A program made the translations under genes and the position numbers. The notes under the pieces are model-generated. The model worked only from the letters and a program-made list of their open reading frames with translations. It was not told where the DNA came from and did no database searches. A stretch of 64,000 bases of DNA from Verrucomicrobiaceae bacterium UBA2429 (GTDB lineage: Bacteria > Verrucomicrobiota > Verrucomicrobiia > Verrucomicrobiales > Verrucomicrobiaceae). The DNA is taken from assembly GCA_002343505.1 (NCBI GenBank), contig DDQZ01000019.1, forward strand, positions 1-64,000, read 5' to 3'. Shown here piece after piece: positions 34,981 through 43,305 of the stretch; the stretch's first letter is position 1, and each line of letters starts with the position of its first letter.

Positions 34981-35892
34981 TCACAGCCCGATGGCCTTGC
35001 GCGGGTTGGTGTCGAGCAGCAGCTTCAGCTCGTCCTTGCTCAGGCCGAGGTGCTGCTGGCCGTTGCTGAGGATGCGCGGGATGGTGACGGTGCTGCCGAC
35101 GAAGTGCGAGCCGTCAGGGCTGCGCGCCACGAGGTCCTCGCCGATGACGATGTCCCACCCGGCCAGCGTGTACTTGCCGGGGCCGAGGCGCGCGGCGGAG
35201 ATGGCGTCGGTGACGAAGATCGTTTTTTCCAGCCCGGCCACGCGCAGATAGTTCAGCAGCGCGAAGAACTCGATGTGGACTCCGTCCGGGATGAAGCACA
35301 GCCAGAGGCGGTCGCGCAGACTGAGGGCGCGGTGGATGATGTTGCCATGCCGGTGCATGAGCATGGGGCAGCCGTTGCCCACATGGGTGAACATTTTCAG
35401 CCCGTGCTCGGTGGCCGCGCGCAGCACATCGAGCTGGGGATTGCAATGCCCGGCGGAGACGGTGACGCCGTCGTTGGCAAGAAACTCCGTCACGCGGAAG
35501 CGCTCGTCGCACTCCGGCGCCAGCGTGACGATGCGCGCGAGGCCGCCCGCCGCGTCGAGCAGGCGCTTCGCGTCCTCAATGCCGGCCGGCTTCACATGCT
35601 GCGGCGGGTGCGCGCCCACGTAGCCTTTTTCCGGATTGATAAAGGGACCCTCAATGTGAATGCCGGCGATCACCTCCTGAGCCAGCGAGTCCTGCGCGCG
35701 CAGCTCCACCAGCCGCGCCATGCGGCGGCTCATGGCATCGAGGTCATCCGTGATGAAGGTGGCCAGGATCGAGTCGCACCCGTCCTCCAGCAGGCAGGTG
35801 CAGGCGTGGTGCAGCGCCTCGGCGGTGAGGCCGTCGCGGTTGAAGTCGGTGCCGGCGTAGCCGTTCACTTGCAGGTCGAGGGGTTTCATCAT
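34981..35892 (-). CDS. nagA: N-acetylglucosamine-6-phosphate deacetylase-like amidohydrolase
   Basis: NagA removes acetate from GlcNAc-6-phosphate in amino-sugar recycling. The 303-residue protein has the metal-dependent TIM-barrel motifs: HIEGPFINPEKGYVGAH near residue 92, SAGHCNPQ near 155, MFTHVGNGCPM near 176 and the catalytic aspartate in IFVTDAISAARLG near 235. It is about 80 residues shorter than E. coli NagA because the outer beta-sandwich is trimmed; it begins straight at DLQVNGYAGTDFN. Two adjacent ATGs (35892, 35889) can start it. No nagB is adjacent. Confidence 0.85.
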   Translation of the reverse strand: MMKPLDLQVNGYAGTDFNRDGLTAEALHHACTCLLEDGCDSILATFITDDLDAMSRRMARLVELRAQDSLAQEVIAGIHIEGPFINPEKGYVGAHPPQHVKPAGIEDAKRLLDAAGGLARIVTLAPECDERFRVTEFLANDGVTVSAGHCNPQLDVLRAATEHGLKMFTHVGNGCPMLMHRHGNIIHRALSLRDRLWLCFIPDGVHIEFFALLNYLRVAGLEKTIFVTDAISAARLGPGKYTLAGWDIVIGEDLVARSPDGSHFVGSTVTIPRILSNGQQHLGLSKDELKLLLDTNPRKAIGL

Positions 35893-36048
35893 GCCGCGAG
35901 TCTATCACCGGCGGCGGGCGCGATGCGAGTTTTGAAATGCCGCGCTTGAGTCTTTTTGTGACGCCCCCCGGCCTGCCAAGTTTAGCAGCCGCCGCCTTGC
36001 GGGTTGATCTCCCCCTCCGCCCGTGCGAATGCCGCGCCTTTCGAAGCC

Positions 36049-37176
36049 ATGCCCGCCCATTTGCACATTCTCGCCGGAGAGGTCAGCGGAGACACGCACG
36101 CCGCGGGGCTGGTGCGGGAGCTGCGCGCGGCGGACCCGGGGCTGCGCTTCACCGGGCTGGGCGGGCCGCGTTTGCGCGAGGCGGCCGGACAAGGGATCGA
36201 GGACTGGGTGGAGACAGCCGGCGTCGTGGGCCTCTGGGAGGTGCTGAAGATGTACGGCTACTTCAAAAAGCGCTTAGCCGCCGAGGTGGCGCGCGTTTTG
36301 CGGGAGCGGCCCGCCGCAGTGATCCTGGTGGACTACCCCGGCTTCAATCTGCGCCTGGCCTCCGCGCTGCGGAAGGGCGGCTACACCGGCCGGCTCGTCT
36401 ATTACATCAGCCCGCAGGTCTGGGCCTGGAAAAAGGGGCGCGTGAAGGTCATGGCGAAGGTTCTGGACCTCATGATCTGCATCTTCCCCTTCGAAAAGGA
36501 CTTCTACGAGCAAAGCGGCCTGCGCACCGAGTTCTGCGGGCACCCGATGGTGGACCGCGTGGTGACGCTGCGGCGCGAATGGAAGCGCGAGCCGGGCCTC
36601 ATCGGCTGGTTCCCCGGCAGCCGCTTCAACGAGGTGCGCCGGCTTTTCCCCGTCATGCTCGACGCCGCGCGCGCCATACGCCTGGCCGTGCCGGAGGCGC
36701 GCTTCGCCGTCTCGGCTGCCAATGAGCGCATCGCCGGGCAGTTGCGCGAGATGGCCGACGCCGCCGCCATGCCGGAGGCGAAGGCCTGGATCGAGACCGG
36801 CACGGTTTACGATCTCATGCAGCGCGCCCAGGCCGGCGCGGTGGCCAGCGGCACCGCCACGCTGGAGGCCGCCTGCTTCGGGCTGCCCTACGCGCTCGTC
36901 TATCAGGTCAATGCCCTCACCTATGCCGTGGCGAAGACTGTGGTGAAGATCGAGCACATCGGCATCATCAACGTGCTCGCCAAGCGCGAGGTGGTGCGCG
37001 AACTCGTCCAGGGCGAGCTGAGCAGCGACTCACTGGCTGCCGAGATGGTTTCCCTGCTCACCGACACGGACCGCCGCGCCCGCCTGGAGGGCGAGCTGGC
37101 CGCCGTGGTCGTCACGCTCGGGGAGGGCGGCGCTTACGCGCGCGCCGCCGCCGTGGTGATGGAGACTCTGCGTTGA
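36049..37176 (+). CDS. lpxB: Lipid-A-disaccharide synthase
   Basis: LpxB joins UDP-2,3-diacylglucosamine and lipid X to form the lipid A disaccharide, so the organism makes lipopolysaccharide. The 375-residue protein has the expected segments: LAGEVSGDTHAAGLVREL at the N terminus, GLGGPRLREAG-like, VDYPGFNLRLA near residue 100, YYISPQVWAWKKGRVKVM and LPGSR-equivalent FPGSRFNEV. The donor-binding ASGTATLEAA lies near 266. I use the ATG at 36049 (MPAHLHILAG). Its stop abuts the stop of the convergent RelA/SpoT-like gene with no spacer. Confidence 0.95.
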   Translation: MPAHLHILAGEVSGDTHAAGLVRELRAADPGLRFTGLGGPRLREAAGQGIEDWVETAGVVGLWEVLKMYGYFKKRLAAEVARVLRERPAAVILVDYPGFNLRLASALRKGGYTGRLVYYISPQVWAWKKGRVKVMAKVLDLMICIFPFEKDFYEQSGLRTEFCGHPMVDRVVTLRREWKREPGLIGWFPGSRFNEVRRLFPVMLDAARAIRLAVPEARFAVSAANERIAGQLREMADAAAMPEAKAWIETGTVYDLMQRAQAGAVASGTATLEAACFGLPYALVYQVNALTYAVAKTVVKIEHIGIINVLAKREVVRELVQGELSSDSLAAEMVSLLTDTDRRARLEGELAAVVVTLGEGGAYARAAAVVMETLR

Positions 37177-39867
37177 TCACTCCAGCTTGAAGACCTCGAA
37201 CCCGGCGGCGAGCAGGCTCGCGGGCAGCCCGCGGATGGCGGATATGTCATAGCCCTGGATTTCCGGGCTGAGCGCATCCCAGGGAATGAGACTCGGGGAG
37301 AGCTTCCTGGCCACGTCCTTCTTTTCCGCCCAGCGCCAGCCGAGCAGCAGGCGCTCGATATTCCAGCGCCCGTGCTCCATTTCGGCGAGCCGGAGCACGC
37401 CTTCCTTTCCGATGGCGGCGCTGATGTCGAAGGTCGCGCCCTCGGAGCCGGCGGGCACCGGGCGAACGCCGAGTCCCTCAGTGCCGAGGATGTTCGTCCA
37501 GTAGGCCACCTGGTGGTAGTTCGAGACTTTGAGATCGGGCGGCAGATCTTCCCACGGAGAAAGCGATGGGTCGGCGGGCTTGGCAGATTTCAAATAAGCC
37601 TCGTGGACCTTCCGCGCCGCCTTCTCGTAGCGCGCGTCGGCCTCCGGGATTTGGTCGGCGAGCAAAAAGGCGCGCAGCGTCATCGCGTCCAGCGGCATGC
37701 GCGCCAGCGAGCCCGGGCCGAGATGTTCCAGCCAGGCGGAGTCGTCAAAGTGGCGGTCGGGCGGCAGGTCGGGATGCTCCACGAGACCGACGCGCGCGCC
37801 GAGGGCGAACGCGACCGCCATCTCGGCGCGGGCGATTTTTCCCGGCGCGAAGGCGAGCAGCTTGATGTTTTTCAAGTCCACTCGCGCCGTGATGAGATCC
37901 GTCCAGCCCTGGAGTGGATCGAGCGCGGTGAAGTCCGTGCCCGCCGACTCGCAAAGCCATGCATAGCGCTTGGTATTGCGGTCCGGCGCGCAGCCGTCGG
38001 GGGTGGAGGGCGTGTAACCCGCCGCCTTGATCCTGCCGCCGGACTTTTCCGCCAGGTCGCCTGCCAGCCGGCTGATGCCGGAGCGGGTGCCGCCGGAGAC
38101 CAGCACGAGCGCGCGTCCGGGCAGCGGCAGCCCGGTGAAGGCGTTGTGGAAGGGCGCTTCGAAATCCGCCACCTTCGGCTCCACCTCCGGCGCGCAGCCG
38201 CCGGCCACGATGAGCACGCCCCCGCCGCTGGCGGCGGTCTGGCGGAAGACATCAGGCAGGTGTCTTGACGCCAGTTTTTCCAGTTCCCGCAGCGCCTCCG
38301 CATCCTTGGCGCGCACCGCCAGCATGAGCAGAAGCGCGCGCTCCAGGATGGCGTGGCCGTCCAGGTTGTCCCGTACGCAGACCAGGCGGCTCAAGGCGCG
38401 GCGCAGGCGGAGGAAATGACGCGCAGCGGCGCAGGGCTGCCGGGCGGCGTCCCCGGCGGACGGCGCCTCGCAGAGGATGGCCAGGTGCGCCAGGGCTTCG
38501 ACGGCGCGGTTCGGCTCGTTGACCATGAGGTGCAGCAGCGCCAGCGCGGCCCAGGCCGCGGGCTGGTTGACGCTGCCCTGGATCTGCGTGTGGCAGCGCT
38601 TCATGGCGGCGCGGATCATCGGTTCGGCGAGCAAAATGAGGCGCACATTGCCCTGACGCGCCGTCTCGTGCTCGATGTAGCGGGCCAGGCTGGAGGGCTC
38701 GGTGGCGTCGAGCCTGATGGCGGCATGGTAGGCCTCCGCAGCCGGGTCCTCCTCGTCGCGCAGCAGCAGCGCCTCGCCCAGCAGGCAATGGGTCTCGGCG
38801 TCCGCTCCGCGCGAGCGGGAGGCCTGGCGCAGGTGCTCAAGCCCCCTGCCGAATTCCGCGGATGAAGGCTGCTCCTGATGCATCTCCACCAGCGCCTGAC
38901 CCAGCGCGCGCTGGACATCATGATTGTCATGGGCGGCGAACTCCGCGAGCACTTCGACAGCGCCGGCCTGGTCGCCGGCGGCCAGGCAGAGTTTGGCGAT
39001 CCTCACCGCCAGCGCGGCGCGCTGATCCGCGCGCGTCATCTGCTGGAGCACGATGCGCTGGAGGGCGATCTCTTCGGCCACCTCCGCGCGCTTGTGGTGC
39101 GCGCCGTAGTTGGAGTGGTAGTCCTCCAGCGCCGCCAGCAGGCGCGCGATGTCGCGGTCCGTCTCCTCCAAAATGGCTGCCTTGCTGTGCAAGTCGCGCA
39201 CGAGATGCGCGGGCAGTTTGACCTCCGTCTTGTAGGCGCGGTCGTGGGACACGTCCGCCCAGGCGTGCTCCAGCAGGGTGCGGATCTGGATTTCCATTTT
39301 CAGCGGCAGCCGCAGATCAGAGCCCGGCAACGGCACGGGCTGGCACAGAGCCTCCGGCACCATTTCAGCGGGAAAGACGCCGGGTTTGAAGGAGACGATG
39401 CGGTTGACGGTGCGGTAGCCGAACTCCGTGGCGCGCAGCCGCCCGCTGGCGTCGTCGCTGTTTTCCCAGTCAATCTCGAAGTGCTCCCCGATCCACGCGG
39501 TCACCGCGCGCACCTGGTCCGAGGTCTGGCAGATGACGCGCCCGCCGCACAGGTCGGTGAGGCGTGCCAGGGGGTCGGGCGGCAGGCCGGGCTTCGGCTT
39601 GGAGTAGCCGTCGCGTTTGCGCAGGATTTTTTCCGCGAAGCTCGGCACCTCCTTGGCGCGGACCTGGATGATGGCCTCCACGGCCAGTTTCTTGCGCGCC
39701 ATGTGGAGCACGGCGGTCAGCGCGGCGGCGCAGCTTTCAAATCGGGGACGCAGTTCCGTGAAACGCGGCGCGTGCAGCGCCACCCAGTCCGGGTCTGAGA
39801 GCCGGGGCCAGAGGCCCGGGTCACGGCGGGAGGTGTCATCAAGGGGGATGTGCTTGCCGGCGCTCAT
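37177..39867 (-). CDS. RelA/SpoT-domain protein fused to helical repeats, a SLOG domain and two RyR-like domains
   Basis: An 896-residue multidomain signalling protein. Residues 40-250 resemble a (p)ppGpp-synthetase-type nucleotidyltransferase: RAKEVPSFAEK near 70, TDLCGGRVI with D105, EFGYRTVN at 148-155 and MEIQIRTLLEHAW at 191-203. Residues 260-540 are TPR-like helices. Residues 550-735 match a SLOG domain of the TRPM/LSDAT type (LVLVSGGTRSGISRLAGDLA, RAEMAVAFALGARVGLVE). Residues 745-807 (KVHEAYLKS, PWEDLPPDLKVSNYHQVA) and 826-895 (AEMEHGRWNIERLLLGWRWA, IPWDALSPEI) look like tandem ryanodine-receptor (RyR) domains. The start ATG overlaps the NUDIX stop by 4 bases. In the GYxSxH synthetase motif, Ser is Thr and His is Asn. 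Alarmone-like synthesis regulated by nucleotide sensing is inferred. Confidence 0.85.
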   Translation of the reverse strand: MSAGKHIPLDDTSRRDPGLWPRLSDPDWVALHAPRFTELRPRFESCAAALTAVLHMARKKLAVEAIIQVRAKEVPSFAEKILRKRDGYSKPKPGLPPDPLARLTDLCGGRVICQTSDQVRAVTAWIGEHFEIDWENSDDASGRLRATEFGYRTVNRIVSFKPGVFPAEMVPEALCQPVPLPGSDLRLPLKMEIQIRTLLEHAWADVSHDRAYKTEVKLPAHLVRDLHSKAAILEETDRDIARLLAALEDYHSNYGAHHKRAEVAEEIALQRIVLQQMTRADQRAALAVRIAKLCLAAGDQAGAVEVLAEFAAHDNHDVQRALGQALVEMHQEQPSSAEFGRGLEHLRQASRSRGADAETHCLLGEALLLRDEEDPAAEAYHAAIRLDATEPSSLARYIEHETARQGNVRLILLAEPMIRAAMKRCHTQIQGSVNQPAAWAALALLHLMVNEPNRAVEALAHLAILCEAPSAGDAARQPCAAARHFLRLRRALSRLVCVRDNLDGHAILERALLLMLAVRAKDAEALRELEKLASRHLPDVFRQTAASGGGVLIVAGGCAPEVEPKVADFEAPFHNAFTGLPLPGRALVLVSGGTRSGISRLAGDLAEKSGGRIKAAGYTPSTPDGCAPDRNTKRYAWLCESAGTDFTALDPLQGWTDLITARVDLKNIKLLAFAPGKIARAEMAVAFALGARVGLVEHPDLPPDRHFDDSAWLEHLGPGSLARMPLDAMTLRAFLLADQIPEADARYEKAARKVHEAYLKSAKPADPSLSPWEDLPPDLKVSNYHQVAYWTNILGTEGLGVRPVPAGSEGATFDISAAIGKEGVLRLAEMEHGRWNIERLLLGWRWAEKKDVARKLSPSLIPWDALSPEIQGYDISAIRGLPASLLAAGFEVFKLE

Positions 39868-40286
39868 GATGTCGTGCTTTTGCGCGCGGCGTAGTCCAGC
39901 ATGAAGGCGCGCTGGGGGCCGGGCAGTTTGTGTTTTTTCAGGCGGGAAAGTGAAACCCACGCGGCATCCTCGTGCTCGTCGCTCAGGCGGAGCGCGCCGC
40001 CGCCGGCTCGCGCCTCCATGCACAGGGCCACCACGCGCGCCCTCGGCATGTCAAACTCCATCGCGCCCGCCAGGCCGGTGAGTTCCAGATTCAGGCCGCA
40101 CTCCTCCAGAACCTCGCGTTCCAGCCCGGCGCTGAAGCTTTCCCCCGGATCCAGCTTGCCGCCAGGCCACTCCCAGCAGCCGGGAAAGTGCGTGCTGCCG
40201 CCCGCGCGCCGCAGCAGCAGGCAGCGTCCCGAGTCGTCGAGGATCACCGCTTTGACGGACAGGGAATAGGGCTTGGACTCGGTCAT
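39864..40286 (-). CDS. NUDIX hydrolase (MutT-like), coupled to the RelA/SpoT-SLOG-RyR gene
   Basis: A 140-residue pyrophosphohydrolase that cleaves nucleoside diphosphates linked to another moiety. The NUDIX box is complete: GGKLDPGESFSAGLEREVLE followed by ECGL, giving G-x5-E-x7-REV-x-EE-x-G. The flanking LLLRRAGGSTHFPGCWEWPG is MutT/8-oxo-dGTPase-like. The stop overlaps the start of the alarmone-synthetase-like gene (ATGA), so the two are almost certainly made together. Its substrate could be oxidised nucleotides or, in view of the partner, a product or precursor of the synthetase; the second idea is inference. Confidence 0.93.
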   Translation of the reverse strand: MTESKPYSLSVKAVILDDSGRCLLLRRAGGSTHFPGCWEWPGGKLDPGESFSAGLEREVLEECGLNLELTGLAGAMEFDMPRARVVALCMEARAGGGALRLSDEHEDAAWVSLSRLKKHKLPGPQRAFMLDYAARKSTTS

Positions 40287-40354
40287 GGATTAAAAAGGAA
40301 ATCTGGCGCTGCGCATCGTCCAAAACTCCGGGCCGCGTGTCCAGACAGTTTTTC

Positions 40355-40388
40355 CAGGACCGCCATCCCTGACAGTCCTGTTTTTTTA
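40355..40388 (+). terminator. Weak terminator-like hairpin in the divergent promoter region
   Basis: CAGGAC at 40355-40360 and GTCCTG at 40375-40380 form a 6-base stem with a 14-base loop, followed by seven T. It would act on rightward transcripts, but no gene ends upstream on that strand; the neighbour is the divergent NUDIX gene. It may be a leader attenuator for the Tat-exported protein gene at 40450 or a chance hairpin. Confidence 0.3.
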
Positions 40389-40449
40389 TTCTGTTCATCG
40401 CTCTGCGGGGCGGGTATTCTGCCCGCACAACCTCTGGAGGCATTTGATC

Positions 40450-41961
40450 ATGACACACCGCCGTTCCTTTCTGACGACCGCCACGAGCGCGGGCGCGCTC
40501 ACCGCACTGGGCCAGCTTGGATTTCTTGGACGATTGCCGCGCGTCTCCGCCGCGGAGGCGAAGCTGCCGCCGCATCTGGTGCGTTTTCATCCGGAGATCG
40601 AGCCGCTGGTGCGGCTGCTGGAGGACACGCCGCGCGAACGCGTGCTGGAGGAGGTCGCCTCGCGTGTGCGGCGCGGGCTGAGCTACCGTGAAGTGCTCGC
40701 CGCGCTCATGCTGGCGGGCATCCGCAGCGTGCAGCCGCGCCCGGTGGGCTTCAAATTCCACGCGGTGCTCGTGGTGAACTCCGCGCACCTCGCCAGCCTC
40801 GCCTCGCCGGACTCGGAGCGCTGGCTGCCGATCTTCTGGGCCATCGACCAGTTCAAATCCTCGCAGGCCGCGAACGTGAAGGAGGGCAACTGGCTCATGG
40901 GTCCGGTGGACGAGTCCAAGGTGCCGTCGAGCGACCGTGCAAAGAAGGCTTTCATCGAGGCGATGGACAATTGGGACGAAAGCGCCGCCGATGCCGCCAT
41001 CACTGGCCTTGTGCGCACGGCAGGCGCGAACGAGCTGTTTGAAATCTTCGTGCGCTACGGCATGCGCGACTTTCGCGACATCGGCCACAAGGCGATCTAT
41101 GTGGCGAACAGCTTCCGCACGCTGGAAGTCATCGGCTGGCATCATGCGGAGCCGGTGCTGCGCTCGCTCGCGTATGCGCTGCTCGACCGCGCGGGCGCGA
41201 AGGAGAATCCTGCCAAGGCCGATCTGCCCGCTGACCGGCCTTTCCGCCAGAATCTGGAGATCGTGAAGCAGGTGCGCGAAGGCTGGCTGGACGGCAAACG
41301 CGATGCCGACGCGACCAAAGAACTGCTGCAAGCCGTGCGCACCGGCGCGCCTGCCGACACCAGCGCGGCCGCCTTGAAGCTGCTGAACACGGGCGTGGCG
41401 CCACAGTCCGTGTTTGACGCGCTTTTTGACGGCGCGGGCGAGCTGCTGATGCAGGCGCCAGGCATCCTCTCGCTGCACGCGATGACTTTCACCAACGCCA
41501 TCCACTACGCGTGGCATCACACGCAGAGCGATGAGACGCGCCGCCTGCTGCTGCTGCAAAACGCGGCCTTTCTCCCGCTCTACCGCGGCGACCGCGCCGA
41601 CAATGGCGTCCACATTGACGCGCTCGAACCCGTCGCGCCGAACGCGAAGGGCGAAGAGGCCGTGGCGGAGATTTTCGCCGACATCGGCAAGGATCGCCTC
41701 ACCGCCGCGCGCAAGGTGCTGGGCTATCTCCGCGATCAAAACAGCGCGCAGCCCGTGGCCGATGCCGCGCGACGCCTCGTCTTCCTCAAGGGCACGAACT
41801 CGCACGACTACAAGTTCAGCTCCGCCGTGCTGGAAGACTACGAGCACCTCGCGCAACCCTGGCGCGACCGGCTGCTGGCCGCGAGCGTGTTTTACTTCCG
41901 CGGCTCCGGCGAAAAGGACAACGATCTGGTGGGCCGCATCCGCACGGCGCTCGGCGCGTGA
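40450..41961 (+). CDS. Tat-exported protein of unknown function
   Basis: A 503-residue protein with a twin-arginine signal (THRRSFLTTATSAGALTAL), so it is folded before export, often with a cofactor. The body is helical and has many His and Trp residues (EVIGWHHAEPVLRSLAYALL, HAMTFTNAIHYAWHHTQ). Homologous proteins occur in Verrucomicrobia and Planctomycetes as uncharacterised Tat proteins, as far as I recall. GGAGG at 40436-40440 lies 9 bases before ATG 40450, fixing the start. It precedes an MFS transporter gene by 39 bases and may be in one operon with it. Confidence 0.8.
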   Translation: MTHRRSFLTTATSAGALTALGQLGFLGRLPRVSAAEAKLPPHLVRFHPEIEPLVRLLEDTPRERVLEEVASRVRRGLSYREVLAALMLAGIRSVQPRPVGFKFHAVLVVNSAHLASLASPDSERWLPIFWAIDQFKSSQAANVKEGNWLMGPVDESKVPSSDRAKKAFIEAMDNWDESAADAAITGLVRTAGANELFEIFVRYGMRDFRDIGHKAIYVANSFRTLEVIGWHHAEPVLRSLAYALLDRAGAKENPAKADLPADRPFRQNLEIVKQVREGWLDGKRDADATKELLQAVRTGAPADTSAAALKLLNTGVAPQSVFDALFDGAGELLMQAPGILSLHAMTFTNAIHYAWHHTQSDETRRLLLLQNAAFLPLYRGDRADNGVHIDALEPVAPNAKGEEAVAEIFADIGKDRLTAARKVLGYLRDQNSAQPVADAARRLVFLKGTNSHDYKFSSAVLEDYEHLAQPWRDRLLAASVFYFRGSGEKDNDLVGRIRTALGA

Positions 41962-42000
41962 GGATTTGCGCACAAGGTTTCGTCCCGAGGCCCGTATTCG

Positions 42001-43305
42001 ATGTCCTCCCTCCCGTTGAACACCACCAGCCACTCCACGGACCGCCGCACTTTCTCACCGGACCAGCACATGGTGCTGTGGGTGCTATGGCTGACCTACG
42101 GCACGTTCTATTTCACGCGGAACAATCTCAGCGTGGCGCTGCCGGGCATCCAGGAGGAGCTGGGCTACACGAAGTCGCAGATGGGCACGGTGCTGATGGT
42201 GCTGAAGCTGGCGTATGGCGCGGGGCAGTTCATCAACGGGCAACTGGCGGAGCACTGGCAGCCGCGCAAGCTGCTCGCGCTGGGCCTGCTGGCCTCGGCG
42301 GCGCTGAATGTGGTGTTCGGCTGGATGACGGCGCTTTATTTCATGACCTTCGTCTGGGCCTGCAACGGCTATGTGCAGGCGCTGGGCTGGCCGCCGACGA
42401 TGCGCGTGGCGGCGAACTGGTTCCCGCCCCTGCAACGCGGTCGCGCCATCGGCATCATCGGCACAGGCTACCAGCTCTGCGGCGCGCTGACCTTTGTCGT
42501 CGCGGGCTGGGCGGCGGAGCGTTTTGGCTGGCGCGGCGCGCTGTGGGTGCCGGCGCTGCTCGTTTCACTGAGCGCGGTCCACATGCTGGTCTTTTTGAAG
42601 GAGAAACCGGCGGCGGAGCATGCCCTGGAGGACATTGAGCACGCGGCGGCGATGGCGAACCGCTCGCTGCGGGCGAATCTGCTGGTGACGCTGGGCAATC
42701 CCGGCCTGTGGCTCGTGGCGGTGGCGCTGTGTCTGCTTGATGCCTGCCGCTATGGCTTCACCGACTGGGGCGTGACACATCTCAAAGAGGTGCAGAATGC
42801 CAGCGTCAGCTCGGCGGCCTTCAAATACGCCGTGCTGCCCTTTGGCGGCATCGCGGGCGCGTTTATGTCCGGCTGGGCCACGGACCGTTTTTTCAAAGGA
42901 AGGCGCGCGCCGGTGATCTGCGTGCTGATGCTCGCGCTGGGCCTTTTGGCGCTCGCGTATGACACGGTGATCCACTGGGGCATGGCGCCTTCCGTGGCCA
43001 TTTTGTTCGGCATCGGATTCTGCATCTTCGGCGCGCAGGTTTTGCTCGTCGGCACGCTGCCGGTCGATCTCGCGCGTCACGGCACGGCGGCCGCCGCGGC
43101 GGGTTTTGTGAACTTCATGGGCTACATGGGCGCCGCGGCGGGTGACAAGCTCACGGGAAGCTTTGCCGAGGTGCATGGATGGCCTGCGGCGGTGCGTTTT
43201 TGGGCCGCGTGCGCATTTGCAGGCGGACTCGTCATCGCCTTCCTCTGGAAAGCCGCTCCCTATCACCAGGCAGATCTCAAACCCGAACCCCACAATCAGA
43301 AATAA
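42001..43305 (+). CDS. MFS transporter of the organophosphate:phosphate antiporter type
   Basis: A 434-residue membrane protein with 12 hydrophobic segments. The N-terminal YFTRNNLSVALPGIQEELGY and the loop RVAANWFPPLQRGRAIGIIG resemble GlpT/UhpT/UhpC-type transporters that take up phosphorylated compounds such as glycerol-3-phosphate or hexose phosphates. The substrate cannot be fixed. Its stop codon shares a base with the start of the nucleotidyltransferase gene (TAATG), so the two are translationally coupled. This suggests import and activation of the same phosphorylated molecule. Confidence 0.87.
   Translation: MSSLPLNTTSHSTDRRTFSPDQHMVLWVLWLTYGTFYFTRNNLSVALPGIQEELGYTKSQMGTVLMVLKLAYGAGQFINGQLAEHWQPRKLLALGLLASAALNVVFGWMTALYFMTFVWACNGYVQALGWPPTMRVAANWFPPLQRGRAIGIIGTGYQLCGALTFVVAGWAAERFGWRGALWVPALLVSLSAVHMLVFLKEKPAAEHALEDIEHAAAMANRSLRANLLVTLGNPGLWLVAVALCLLDACRYGFTDWGVTHLKEVQNASVSSAAFKYAVLPFGGIAGAFMSGWATDRFFKGRRAPVICVLMLALGLLALAYDTVIHWGMAPSVAILFGIGFCIFGAQVLLVGTLPVDLARHGTAAAAAGFVNFMGYMGAAAGDKLTGSFAEVHGWPAAVRFWAACAFAGGLVIAFLWKAAPYHQADLKPEPHNQK

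Noticed and set aside
37177..40023. Longer form of the RelA/SpoT-like protein starting at 40023
   Set aside because: The extra 52 residues overlap the NUDIX gene and are Arg/Pro-rich with no similarity; ATG 39867 with the ATGA overlap is better.
40051..42033. 660-codon minus-strand frame over the Tat-exported protein and the NUDIX promoter
   Set aside because: It overlaps a plus-strand gene with a clear Tat signal and RBS, and the end of the frame is only a shifted reading of the NUDIX gene.
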